A DNA stretch of 64,000 nt, taken from contig JADLSH010000212.1 of NCBI GenBank assembly GCA_016169945.1, positions 2,326,001 to 2,390,000 on the forward strand, written 5' to 3'. Position numbers and translations under genes: made by a program. Positions 1-8,398 of this stretch are shown piece by piece; positions within the stretch are counted from its first letter, which is position 1; each line of letters starts with the position of its first letter. The DNA is from Trachythela sp. YZ-2020. Lineage: Eukaryota > Cnidaria > Anthozoa > Malacalcyonacea > Clavulariidae. The notes beneath the pieces are model-generated. The model did no database searches. It saw only the letters and a list, made by a program, of their open reading frames with translations, and was not told the DNA's origin.

Positions 1-1
1 C

Positions 2-873
2 TATATTAATGATCTTCCTAATTGTCTAATACACTCTCGGGCACGAATGTTTGCTGATGACACTAATTTGACATATGCAAGTAATAACATACATGAAAGT
101 AATCATAATCTTAACGAGGATCTTGCTAGTGTCAGTGAATGGTTATCAGCAAACAAACTTACTTTAAACCAGACTAAAACTGAATTTATGCTAATTGGCT
201 CTCGCCAAAGAATAAATACTTTTCAATCTACTCCTTTATTAGTAATAAATAACGTTCCAGTTAAACAAGTCTCTCATACAAAATCACTCGGCGTACACAT
301 TGATGAGAACTTATCCTGGAATGTTCATATTGAGAAACTGAGTAAAAAGTTGCTTCCGGTATTGGTGCACTAAAACGCATTAGACCTTATGTTCCTTTTA
401 CCACAATGCAACTTATTTACAAGTGCTTAGTTCAACCATATTTCGACTACTGCTCTGCTGTCTGGGACAGTTATCAGTAGTTATCTAGATGCAAAGCAAA
501 ATTACAAAATCGTGCTGCCAGGGTATTAACATCTTCTAGTTATGATACAAATGCCGATTATCTTTTCGAAAGTCTTGGATGGAAAAATCTTGTATCTCAG
601 CGTAGGCTTTCCAAGGCTATCATGGTGTATAAATCCTTGAATGGTCTTGCTCCAGATTATCTTTCTAATATGTTTGTTGATCGCAATAGTATCACAAATT
701 ATGCATTGAGAGACACCAGTACCAAACTAGCTTTGCCACTACCGCGTACTAATTACTTGAAAAATAGCTTTAGTTATAGCGGTGCAGTACTGTGGAATTC
801 TCTTCCTACTGAGTTAAGACAGGCTAGTACTTTACATAAATTTAAGTCTGACTGTAGCAACTTTATTCAATAA
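2..873 (+). pseudogene. LINE ORF2 reverse transcriptase, C-terminal part, broken
   Basis: This is the 3' part of a jockey/CR1-like non-LTR retrotransposon polymerase; its 5' part lies outside the window. The frame is open from base 2 and enters RT motif C as F-A-D-D at about codon 17, followed by the SEWLSANKLTLNQTKTEFM stretch typical of the thumb region. A one-base frameshift near 350 moves the reading frame, and an in-frame TAG sits at about 478-480 after the PYFDYCSAVWD segment. The frame then runs to 873 through MVYKSLNGLAPDYL and GAVLWNSLPTEL, the usual end of these animal LINE polymerases. RT motif C is present but the frameshift and stop make the copy inactive. The family assignment is from motif recognition. 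Confidence 0.85.
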
Positions 874-1065
874 TTTTTAAATATTTTATCTAATTTTAAT
901 CAATTTAATGCACGGCACTCATGAAAAACAGGTAGTTTTGTAAATATGTATAGTATAATTTATCATATAGCTAATTTCCTTTGTTACTTTATCATAAGTG
1001 TGTAAAATCCTGATGAGTCCACCGTGACTGTACTAAATAAAGTTCACTAACTAAATGCAGACTTA
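874..1065 (+). mobile_element. LINE 3' untranslated region
   Basis: AT-rich sequence directly after the RT stop. It contains GCACGGCACTCATGAAAAAC and ends in CCTGATGAGTCCACCGTG plus AATAAAG, a polyadenylation-like signal. A closely similar short 3' end occurs at 51224-51365 (CGGCATTCATGGAAAACAGG), so the two belong to related LINE families. Confidence 0.6.
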
Positions 1066-2103
1066 CCATTAATAATAATATTACATGCCTCCGTTATTTA
1101 TTTTCACACAATAATATTGTACAAATATATATTTTAAGAAATAAATAAATTTACATTTTTATCCTGAATATTTATAAGTCCATCTGCAACTATAAAAATA
1201 GGTACGCTAAGCGTACATGTATCTGCTCACGATGATGCCACTGTTTCCCCTGAAAGTAATATTCTACAATTCTACTTTGGCCCTACATTGTATAAGTTAT
1301 ACATATTTCATACAAAAAAACGCACACTTCATTCAACCAGTAACTTAGAGTTGACATTTAAAATAATTGTTTTACTTTTTATTCAACATCGCCTCAATGG
1401 CAGGGAGTCCACAACAGCGTCAGCCAATTACTGTGGCCCCATTGTTAGTTCCTAAGGGTTAGTATTAGAGGGAGGAAACCGGAGTACCCGGGGAAAACCC
1501 TCGAAGCACAGGAGAGAATCTCAACTTACATGAGTTATTTGAGCACACTGCCGATCTCATGCGAGTACCAACAGTGACCTCCACCTGTTGTGAAACAGGC
1601 TCAACGCACCCGTGCTACCCTAAATTTTTATAAATATCACATATATATATATATTATACACAATAGCACAAGGTTTTCATATTAATTGTTAAATGAGGTT
1701 AGATTTATGCCAGACACTTTTAAATTAGTACATATAACAAAATAAAATGGCTGATATAAATTCAATTTGCAGAACCTATTTCCATAACATGACAAACATT
1801 TTATTCAATTTTATGATGTCGATAGTCCATAATATACTATAATCAGGTATGTGAAAAAATTATAGATGCATCGATGTTGCCAGGGTGCCTGATGTTGCCA
1901 ATACACACTCACACAAAGCCTTTTTAAACATATTGATACATGACTTCAACATTTCTGTTGTTTTAATATTTCTGCTGTTTGTTTAGTCAGGGTTAATGAA
2001 CACAAATGAACTGTTTATGATTTTCCAAGTGAATGTATTAGCAAATAAGTCATATATTAGAGGCCATTCATCAGTAGCAAAAGTTGACAAGGTTGAAAAT
2101 CAG
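1066..2103. repeat. Gene-free stretch with one dispersed GC-richer repeat
   Basis: I see no gene here. Bases about 1390-1621 are less AT-rich and contain GGAGGAAACCGGAGTACCCG followed by CACTGCCGATCTCATGCGAG. Sequences with the GGAAACCGGAGTACCCGG core are scattered through many marine invertebrate genomes, so I call this a dispersed repeat of unknown class. The rest is AT-rich and unstructured apart from a short TA run near 1640. Confidence 0.4.
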
Positions 2104-3700
2104 GGGCCGGTTGTTCAAAAGCCGGTTAACTTAACCCTGTGTTAGTGGTAACTTTCATACAAGTTTCCCGACATCGGTTATGTTAATATGAATACTTTTT
2201 TCTATAAACCTTGTACTGGGCGATGTCATATAATTTTGACATAAACAAAATGTAGAAGTATACAAACCAGAACAGCAGATTAAAATTTAACCCGGGGTTA
2301 GCGTTAACTAGAGAGTTTGGGAATCGCAACGTGAACGCGACGGCAACGTCCGCGCTAAACGTTTTTGGAGTGGGGCGAGTCCGTGAAAATACATCCACCG
2401 TCCCGCTGAAATTTGAGTTTGGGAAATGCAAAATATAATACTACGGCGGTAAACATCACTCGTATGGCAAGCAGAGACGAAATACTGGATATTTTGTTAA
2501 TTTTGCACAATAATGGCCATCTTTCTGATGTACAGCTACTTTTCCTGGACGAGGAGTTAAGAAGAAACAATTTCGCCCAGTCTAATTTTCCATACAAAAT
2601 ATACCCTTCTTTCAATTGGGAAAATTATGACGAAAATACATGCCAAAACGAACTACGGTTTGAAAAGGCTGATATTCCACGACTCAAACGCTGTTTAGGA
2701 ATCCCATACGAAGTCCAGTTTTACAAAGGAAGCTACTGCCAGGGTCTGGAAGCGCTTTGTATACTTTTAAAGAGACTAGCCTATCCCTGTCGTTACTGCG
2801 ATATGGTTCCGAGATTTGGACGATTTGTGCCAGATCTTTGTAAAATAACCCACCTGGTGCTTAGCCACATATATGACAGACATTCATATTTACTTCAGCG
2901 ATGGGATACTCCGTTCTTAAGTCAAGAGTCGCTACAAAATTATGCCAATGCCATTCACGCTAAAGGTGCCCCTTTGAAAAATTGTTGTGGCTTCGTAGAC
3001 GGTACGGTTCGTCCAATATGCAGACCCGGAAAACATCAAAAGGTTGTGTATAATGGCCGCAAGAGAGTTCACAGCATAAAATTCCAAAGTGTCGTAATAC
3101 CGAACGGTCTCATAGCGAACCTTGCTGGTCCATGGGGTAAGTGCATGTTTCAAAAATTTTACGATAAATGAATTGCCGATTTTCGACTCTCTTCAGGAGA
3201 ATATTTTGAAACACACATGCGAATTTCTATTTTTAAGAGAATTTTCTTTACAGAAGGAAAAAAAGACGATGCCGGTATGCTTGGAGAGTCTGGTTTAATG
3301 AGGGATCTTGAAAGAGTTGCCTATTCTCCAACTGGTGAAGCGCTGTGTATCTACGGAGACCCAGCGTATCCACTGAGGGTTCACTTACAAGCACCATTTC
3401 GAGATGCAAACCTCACAGACGAAATGAAAGCATACAATAAAGCTATGAGCTCTGTTCGTGTCTCCGTGGAATGGCTTTTTGGAGAAATTGTGAAGTACTT
3501 CAAGTTCGCGGATTTTAAACGAGGTCTTTTACTTCGTTTAAGTCCTATTGGAAAGATATATATTGTTTGAGGACTTTTGCAGAATGCCCACGCATGCTTA
3601 TATGGCAACATCGTGTCAGATTATTTTCATCTTCAGCCACCAACTCTTGAAGAATACTTACAATAGTAAAATTAAATGCCGCAACTTTTATATTGTATAT
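2104..3700 (+). mobile_element. PIF/Harbinger transposon, right end not found
   Basis: The left end is placed at GGGCCGGTTGTTC (2104), preceded by CAG. The same GGGCCGGTTGT terminus starts the MITEs at 16859 and 45805, and the 16859 copy is flanked by CAG on both sides. A subterminal GTTAAC/CTAACC-rich zone lies at 2120-2310 just before the transposase gene. I could not find the matching right terminal repeat downstream of 3666, so the element is probably truncated there; the right limit is approximate. Confidence 0.55.
2464..3666 (+). pseudogene. PIF/Harbinger transposase (HARBI1-like), late stop
   Basis: DDE nuclease of the PIF/Harbinger superfamily. The start is set at ATG 2464 (MASRDEIL); an in-frame ATG lies at 2413. 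Exon 1 ends at 3136. A 117-bp intron (3137-3253) has donor GTAAGT and acceptor TTTACAG, and its removal joins LAGPW to EGKKDDAGML, the conserved block where HARBI1 proteins read GP-x-EG-(R/K)-x-DAGM. Candidate catalytic sites are C-G-F-V-D-G-T (first D), Y-G-D-P-A-Y (second D) and S-V-E-W-L-F (E). An in-frame TGA at 3568-3570 replaces a sense codon; beyond it the frame continues with QNAHACLYGN and PPTLEEYL to TAG at 3664-3666, so about 32 C-terminal residues are cut off. The usual Myb-like partner gene is not seen. The fold and catalytic sites look intact, so this is a young pseudogene. Confidence 0.85.
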
Positions 3701-4205
3701 TTTAAAGGCCCGGTTTAGACGGCGAACTTTTAACAGACGTAAACAATCGAATTTATAGCGACTAGCTATAAATAAAGTTTGCGTCAGTATATATATGTCA
3801 GTCATAAATATAATTGTCATAATTGTTCATGTTTATATGAAATGTACATCGACTCACTATTGTAAATAGAGCTTGCATGTATATATGGTTTCTGTTTAAT
3901 AAGCACTCGTTACTTGAATTCTGGTGAATATGAACTCTACGTTCGCATGTCTGCGTATGACAGCGCATAAAGGTTATTTTATGTTTTGAGAGATTACAGT
4001 AACATGTTATTAAAATTGTATAGGCTATTAGTACAAAACATGACCCCACTTTATGAATACACAAGAGAAGCAAGTAGAATACAAAGCATATCTGGCTGGG
4101 TTTATATAATTATATAAATCAAACAAGATATAATATTGTGTTGTGGGTGAAATTCAATACAATAGACAGAATAATGTACATTGTGTACATTGTGTACATT
4201 GTGTA
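3701..4205. other. No gene seen
   Basis: AT-rich sequence without a coding signal. AAAGGCCCGGTTTAGACGGC near 3705 looks like one end of a small inverted-repeat element but I find no partner. TGTGTACAT is repeated three times at 4175-4205, immediately left of the hAT-type MITE. Confidence 0.5.
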
Positions 4206-4600
4206 CAGGGCTTTCAAAATAAGCTGGCGGCCGCCAGCTACTTTAAGTTTTACGGCCGGCTACTTTTCATCGACGTTCCACACAGAATTTAGCCGAACAT
4301 GGTCTGTTCACCCTTAAATTTGGAAGAGTAATTAAAATTTAAAGTAACAAATAGAGGAGATAGGTTTCATCTACCTTAATTTCGTTTGTTTGCTGTCGAA
4401 AAAGCGATCATATAAAATTTGCTGCAGAGTTTATATCTCCACGCGGTTTTTTTAAACTTCCATGAAAGAGCATGCACCCAGAGTCCCAGACATGTCTAGA
4501 TGTTTTACATTTTTTGACTCTGGATCACTATTAGTCACAGCCGGCTACTTTTTTGGGGCAGCCGCCTAGGCGCCTACTTCAAAGCATTCTGAAAGCCCTG
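4206..4600. mobile_element. hAT-type MITE (395 bp)
   Basis: The ends read CAGGGCTTTCAAAAT (left) and CAGGGCTTTCAGAAT (right, reverse complement). A CAGGG start is typical of hAT transposons. Flanking octamers ATTGTGTA and ATTCTGAA match at 6 of 8 positions, compatible with an aged 8-bp TSD. GGCCGGCTACTTTT-like motifs lie near both ends. There is no coding capacity. Confidence 0.7.
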
Positions 4601-5214
4601 ATTCTGAAATACCAGTGAGTTTAGTATGAGATTGTTCTGCAAGTGAGGTGTTGCTATCCTGACAAAATTATCCAGCCAATATATATGCTTTTATTCAAGA
4701 CATGATTGTTGTATTCGTCTATAAACTAAAGCCTTTATGTTAGAACTTAAGGCAAAACATTTCTTTTGTACAAACATGCAACAATACATAAGACAATATA
4801 TAGTATTATAAGGGGATAGGGGGGATATATAACACGGATTGGATCTCCGATTGCGGCTCCGAAGAGCCATGGAATATGGCGCAAAATATGCCAATATGGC
4901 TCCAACTAAGCCATCACAAAATCTGCTGTAATTCACACAATTAAACTTTCAGAATTCATGTTTAACTACTTACCAAATGAGGATAAGTGTCCATGTTAGA
5001 TGACAACAAAGCAGGATAATTTCTCAAGTAAAACGGCGAGAAAAACAGGACAACTTTTCAAGTAAAAATCGAGATACTTTTCGCAGCAAAAACGGCCAAG
5101 ACAATCTGACAATAAATTCAGGGTCAATTGGAGGTTTTGAAAGCTACTCGCTGATTGGCTTATATAAGCTCGTCGCTGAATGGCTACAAGCTAACGCTAC
5201 AGTTACGGTTACAG
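4601..5214. other. No gene seen; AAAACGGC-rich strip
   Basis: The short ORF on the minus strand (4691-4936) has no recognisable features. Bases 5010-5110 repeat CAAGTAAAA and AAAACGGC words, and 5140-5215 hold CGCTGATTGGC/CGCTGAATGGC. This may be the outer flank of the Polinton-like element to the right, but no terminal repeat was identified. Confidence 0.4.
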
Positions 5215-5644
5215 CTAACAAGGCGATGGCAATATATCTGCATTCGCAGATACAAAAACATGACAGTTTAGATCTCCTACGTGTGCCTTTTTATTAATTT
5301 TCAACATTATCCCACTTTGTGTGTTTACAATCCTCCGACCTGATCCAAACACATGCTCCTTATCAACACTTCGCACGTCAATGCACAGACTCCGCAAGTG
5401 TTATTTTTTTCAGTGGTGTCTTATCTCCAAAAAACCTCTCCGCCTCGTTGAACAACCTTACGTTTGGTATGCCTTGTGAGTACAGCTGATTAGGTGTTCC
5501 TTCCACTGTGACATCCACACTTTCAATGCTTTGGTACGCATACTCCTCGCTCTCTGATCTCTTAGGTTTTGTGAAAAGATACACAGGGTTGATGGTATGC
5601 GTGATGATGGTCTCAGCAGGTTTCCACACCTCGTTCTTCCACAT
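5215..5644 (-). pseudogene. Polinton-associated protein of unknown role, frameshifted
   Basis: Two overlapping minus-strand frames look like one protein broken by a frameshift near 5390. The N-terminal half has INPVYLFTKPKRSESEEYAY, then EGTPNQLYSQGIP and NEAERFFGD. The C-terminal half has CIDVRSVDKEHVFGSGRR, then NTQSGIMLKI and NCHVFVSA. I recall similar proteins beside protein-primed polymerases in invertebrate Polinton/adintovirus-like elements, possibly virion-associated, but I cannot name a function. The start is set at the ATG complementing 5642-5644; the frame is open a little further upstream, so the true start is uncertain. The gene is divergent from the BRO gene and shares its AT-rich spacer. 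Confidence 0.4.
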
Positions 5645-5736
5645 TGAATAGACCTCATCAGAGTTTCTGACAAGCGATATTTTTATAATAATATTATTAT
5701 AAAAAAGTTTAAAAACTAAATATTATACTTTAAAAA
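5645..5736. promoter_or_regulatory. AT-rich divergent spacer with TAATATTATTA palindrome
   Basis: The spacer between the left- and right-pointing genes is almost pure A/T and contains ATAATAATATTATTATA just before the BRO start. Very similar AATAATATTATT palindromes precede the next gene at 6362-6392 and an AATATTATAA word precedes the gene at 7583. I infer a shared promoter-like element; the sequence alone does not prove it. Confidence 0.4.
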
Positions 5737-6361
5737 ATGTCAGTGATAAATTTCACAAACACAACTCTTGGTGTGTCAGTTATGACCATCAAGGATGGTG
5801 ACGAAGTTTTATTCAAAGCAAATGATGTGGCGGAGGAGTTAGGATATAAAAAACCAGAGAGCTATTAGCAGACATGTTAGTGAAAAGTATCAACTAACAT
5901 ATAAGGCTATACGGGATGTACCCCCCCCCCCCGAGTCAGGGGGGTCAATCCCCGGTACTAAAAACAAATCCACACGCAACATTTATTAAGGAGCCAGGCT
6001 TTTATGAGTTAGTCTTTGGCTCTGAGATGCCAATCTCGAAGGATTTTAGGGAGTGGGGTTTTGAGGAGGTTCTACCATCCATACGTAAAACCGGTGGATA
6101 TCAGTTACCTACAACTTTGACACCGTTGGAGGATGAGTTTAATAATTTGTCAGACAATGATAAAAAAAGTGTCGCAAAACTATGTTAAAATTTATAGATC
6201 AGATTAAGGACACGACAGCGTCGGAGCGTGGAAGATGGGGTGGTTTGAAAGCGTAGGAGAACATTAGACAGCTAAGATTAGGTTATATATCACTGAAAGA
6301 AAAAGTCAAAAAACTTGAGGAGAAAAGTAATATTTGCTCTTTTTGTGAGAGTTTATTTTAA
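5737..6361 (+). pseudogene. BRO-N domain protein, frameshifted
   Basis: The N-terminus from ATG 5737 reads FTNTTLGVSVMTIKDGDEV, then KANDVAEELGYKKP, the DNA-binding BRO-N fold known from baculovirus, iridovirus and other large DNA virus proteins. The first frame stops at 5866-5868; the next frame carries ISRHVSEKYQLTYK. After a C-run at 5920-5932 the frame from 5916 gives NPHATFIKEPGFYELVFGSE and EEVLPSIRKTGGY, the C-terminal half of BRO-N. A last segment (6182-6361) with one internal TAG ends in a lysine/glutamate-rich probable coiled coil and CSFCESLF. At least three lesions make it a pseudogene. BRO proteins bind DNA and are thought to modulate transcription or replication; the role in this element is unknown. 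Confidence 0.75.
5905..5964 (+). repeat. Two-stem hairpin element, copy 1 (inside BRO gene)
   Basis: GGCTATACGGGA, then a C-run, then GAGTCAGGGGGGT, then AATCCCCGGTACTAAAA. An outer stem can form between TACGGG and CCCGGTA (one bulge) and an inner stem between CCCCCC and GGGGGG. The same architecture with a different inner stem occurs at 7828-7885. In the BRO gene it could be read through in frame if the C-run were one base shorter. Confidence 0.55.
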
Positions 6362-6399
6362 AAAATAATATTATTTTAAAAATAATATTATTAATAAAC

Positions 6400-6877
6400 A
6401 TGGACTTTAATCACATATCCAAGGAGTTGTACGATGAAGTTATCACCGAGCTAAAAAAGCTGTATAAGTTTTATCACAAGCTCACATATATCCACAAACT
6501 AACATACAAAAGGAGCAAAAAGATGCACCTCGCACTAACCTTGTCCAGTGTATGTCTGACTGCTGTTGGAGGAGTTGTTGGTGGTATCACCCTACAACCT
6601 GAGGTTATCGGAGTACTAACAGGAGTTGCAGTCCTCATACAAGCGTACAGCAATTGTCAGCAAACAGAACAAAATAAGTAGAAAAGTGGAGCAACACAAA
6701 CTTGCGTACACAAGCTATGAAAAATGTTTGACACAGATACGTAGTTACCTGCGCGGGATGTCTTACGACCCTAAAATCTTCCTGAGTGATGCACGAGTTA
6801 TCGATGACTTGGTGACGGATGAGTGTCCTCCAATCTCCGAACGATGCATTAAAAAGTTTAATAAAAAGTTTCCATAA
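6400..6877 (+). pseudogene. Small membrane protein of the Polinton element, frameshifted
   Basis: The first frame (6400-6681) has a charged helical N-terminus (about residues 1-45), then a long apolar, glycine-rich segment with SVCLTAVGGVVGG and IGVLTGVAVLI, which can form two closely spaced membrane helices. At about 6655-6680 the coding frame shifts and continues in the 6626-6877 frame with KVEQHKLAYTSYEKCLTQI and SDARVIDDLVTDECP. The plan (helix, two membrane segments, long helix) is like the SLATT-type 2TM proteins and like hydrophobic ORFs I recall from cnidarian Polinton-like elements. A pore or membrane role is an inference. The copy is broken by the frameshift. Confidence 0.5.
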
Positions 6878-6882
6878 GATAA

Positions 6883-7537
6883 ATGGAGTTGTGTGATCAT
6901 ATTTGGGTGAATGATGAGACATTTGGAAAATGTTGTGATAAGTGTGGTCTTGTGAGTGTAACAAGTAGGGTCTTTATTAATGTCATAGGAGTGTGGGATA
7001 GGTGTTCGCTGAGGACTAGAAATAATTACTCCTTTTCGAAGGTCTTGGACCTATAGCTTGGAAGGAAAGAGTTGCAAAAAGGTGATGAGGACTTTGCAAA
7101 TAGGCTGTCAAAGGATGTGAGTATAAAGGATATTATCACCACTTTGAGACGCGAAAGAAAAAGTCACTAAAATATTTTCGAACAATACACTCCTTTGTCA
7201 CTGGGGAGACTTTAACAATCTTAGTCCGGAAGTGGAGTGTTCCTTGGGAAGAGACTTTGATGATGTGGACAGAGTTTGTGATAAGTCTGTTAGTGTTTGG
7301 TACGTTTTGTACAAACTATTAAAACGAAATGGTGTGAAAGTAGACGCAGAGAACTTTTTTCTTCCAAGCGAGAAGAAGATTTGTGAGTACGAAAAGATTT
7401 ACGAGGGTGTTTGGAAAATACTTAGTTGGCAAAGGAGAGAGTGGAAGAGAGACCAAAGGTGCAACCACAGTCAAGTCCAAAAACAGTTAGAAAAAATAGG
7501 ATGGTCTCCTTTGATTAAAAGTTTTTATATCAAATAA
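6883..7537 (+). pseudogene. Zinc-ribbon VLTF3/TFIIB-like late transcription factor, broken
   Basis: Starts at ATG 6883, five bases after the previous stop. Residues 4-21 form a zinc ribbon of the TFIIB kind (CDH, then C-C-D-K-C-G-L). A TAG at 7051-7053 interrupts NNYSFSKVLDL; the frame continues to a frameshift near 7170 and then runs in the 7232-7537 frame through SVWYVLYKLLKRNGVKV and LPSEKKICEYEKIY to KILSWQRREW. Ribbon, central basic region, a K-x-Y-x-L-Y-K-like helix and a closing trp-containing motif match the poxvirus late transcription factor 3 family found in large DNA viruses and some Polinton-like elements. It would direct late gene transcription. Assignment is from pattern memory, with moderate confidence. 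Confidence 0.5.
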
Positions 7538-7582
7538 TATTATAACAGTTTTTTTAGAATATTTCCTCACCTATAGTAAACT

Positions 7583-7825
7583 ATGAGTGACAAAGAACGT
7601 GAGTTTTCGAATGAAGTATATGATACGGTACTGTACGTGACCGCCGCGGTGGGAGTTAGTATGTTGTCAAAAAAGGCACTGCGCGAACCTTTGGGAACAC
7701 CGGAGAACGTAAAAAGAGTATTAAAGTTGGCGGCTGCAATGAGTATTGGGACGGTTGCAATAAAGTATGCACAAACCAAGGGATGGTTGCCCACGGATCC
7801 GTTTGATAAAAACGACTACCTTTGA
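7583..7825 (+). CDS. Small membrane-associated Polinton protein (80 aa)
   Basis: An intact ORF after an AT-rich spacer. It has a short acidic N-terminus (MSDKEREFSNEVYDTV), an apolar alanine/valine segment at about residues 15-27, a basic linker, a second apolar segment at about 48-60 (LAAAMSIGTVAIKYA), and a C-terminus ending GWLPTDPFDKNDYL. Small proteins with this plan and a W-(L/I)-P-(T/D)-DPF ending accompany the neighbouring gene in invertebrate Polinton-like elements as I recall them. Function is unknown; a small virion membrane or capsid accessory role is possible. It is one of the few unbroken frames in the element. The hairpin at 7828 starts two bases after the stop codon. Confidence 0.6.
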   Translation: MSDKEREFSNEVYDTVLYVTAAVGVSMLSKKALREPLGTPENVKRVLKLAAAMSIGTVAIKYAQTKGWLPTDPFDKNDYL

Positions 7826-7827
7826 TG

Positions 7828-7885
7828 GGCTATACGGGAAAAATACCTCCCCAACTCAGGGAGGTATTAATCCCCGGTACTAAAA
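7828..7885 (+). repeat. Two-stem hairpin element, copy 2 (intergenic)
   Basis: GGCTATACGGGA, then ATACCTCCC, loop CAACTCA, GGGAGGTAT, then TAATCCCCGGTACTAAAA. The inner stem is ATACCTCCC/GGGAGGTAT and the outer stem is TACGGG/CCCGGTA. Compared with copy 1 the inner stem differs on both sides and still pairs. It lies between two element genes and could act as a 3'-end or processing signal. Confidence 0.55.
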
Positions 7886-7919
7886 TAATATATATTTTTA
7901 AAAATATATGTAAAAATAA

Positions 7920-8333
7920 ATGACAAGCCAAGTAGCAAGTATGGGAGTCTCGACCATCGTGAATGCACTGGCGTTCTCCGGCAGCAACTTTTTGTTCCAC
8001 ATATTGGGGAGTAACAAAGCACTGGAGGAGGCAAAACGTCACAACAAAGCAAAGAATGAGATCGCACGGCTCCGTCAAACGCTGATCTCAAACAAAAGTT
8101 TGGACGAGTTGCACAAAGTGCAGAGTATTGTTTTTGATAGCCAGAGGTTTACGAGGAGACCAGAACTTGGTGACTTTTATACACCAAGCGACGAACAAAA
8201 ACAGCATGAAAAAGTGTTAGTTGTAGGAGTGGGAGTCGGAGGAGCAATGTTGATGTCGAGGTTTATTTTGTATGAAATGAGTCATATAAAAAAAATATCA
8301 CCAATCATTAAGGGTCGTGAAACGCGACATTGA
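7920..8333 (+). CDS. Polinton-type 137-aa protein with YTPSDEQK motif
   Basis: An intact ORF with an alanine/serine-rich apolar N-terminus (SMGVSTIVNALAFSGSNFLF, residues 7-26, a likely membrane segment), then a long charged helix (about residues 30-75), then ELGDFYTPSDEQKQHE at about 99-114 and a C-terminal apolar segment LVVGVGVGGAMLMSRFILY. The D-F-Y-x-P-S-x-(D/E)-Q-K box followed by a hydrophobic helix is a signature I recall for a small protein common in cnidarian Polinton-like elements. Its role is unknown. It follows the previous ORF by about 95 bp of hairpin and AT-rich spacer. Unlike most neighbours the frame is unbroken. Confidence 0.65.
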   Translation: MTSQVASMGVSTIVNALAFSGSNFLFHILGSNKALEEAKRHNKAKNEIARLRQTLISNKSLDELHKVQSIVFDSQRFTRRPELGDFYTPSDEQKQHEKVLVVGVGVGGAMLMSRFILYEMSHIKKISPIIKGRETRH

Positions 8334-8398
8334 AGCGCCCCGTCTCAGAGCCCTTTATAATGGTCTAAAAACACATTTTATTATAATGTTATGATAAA

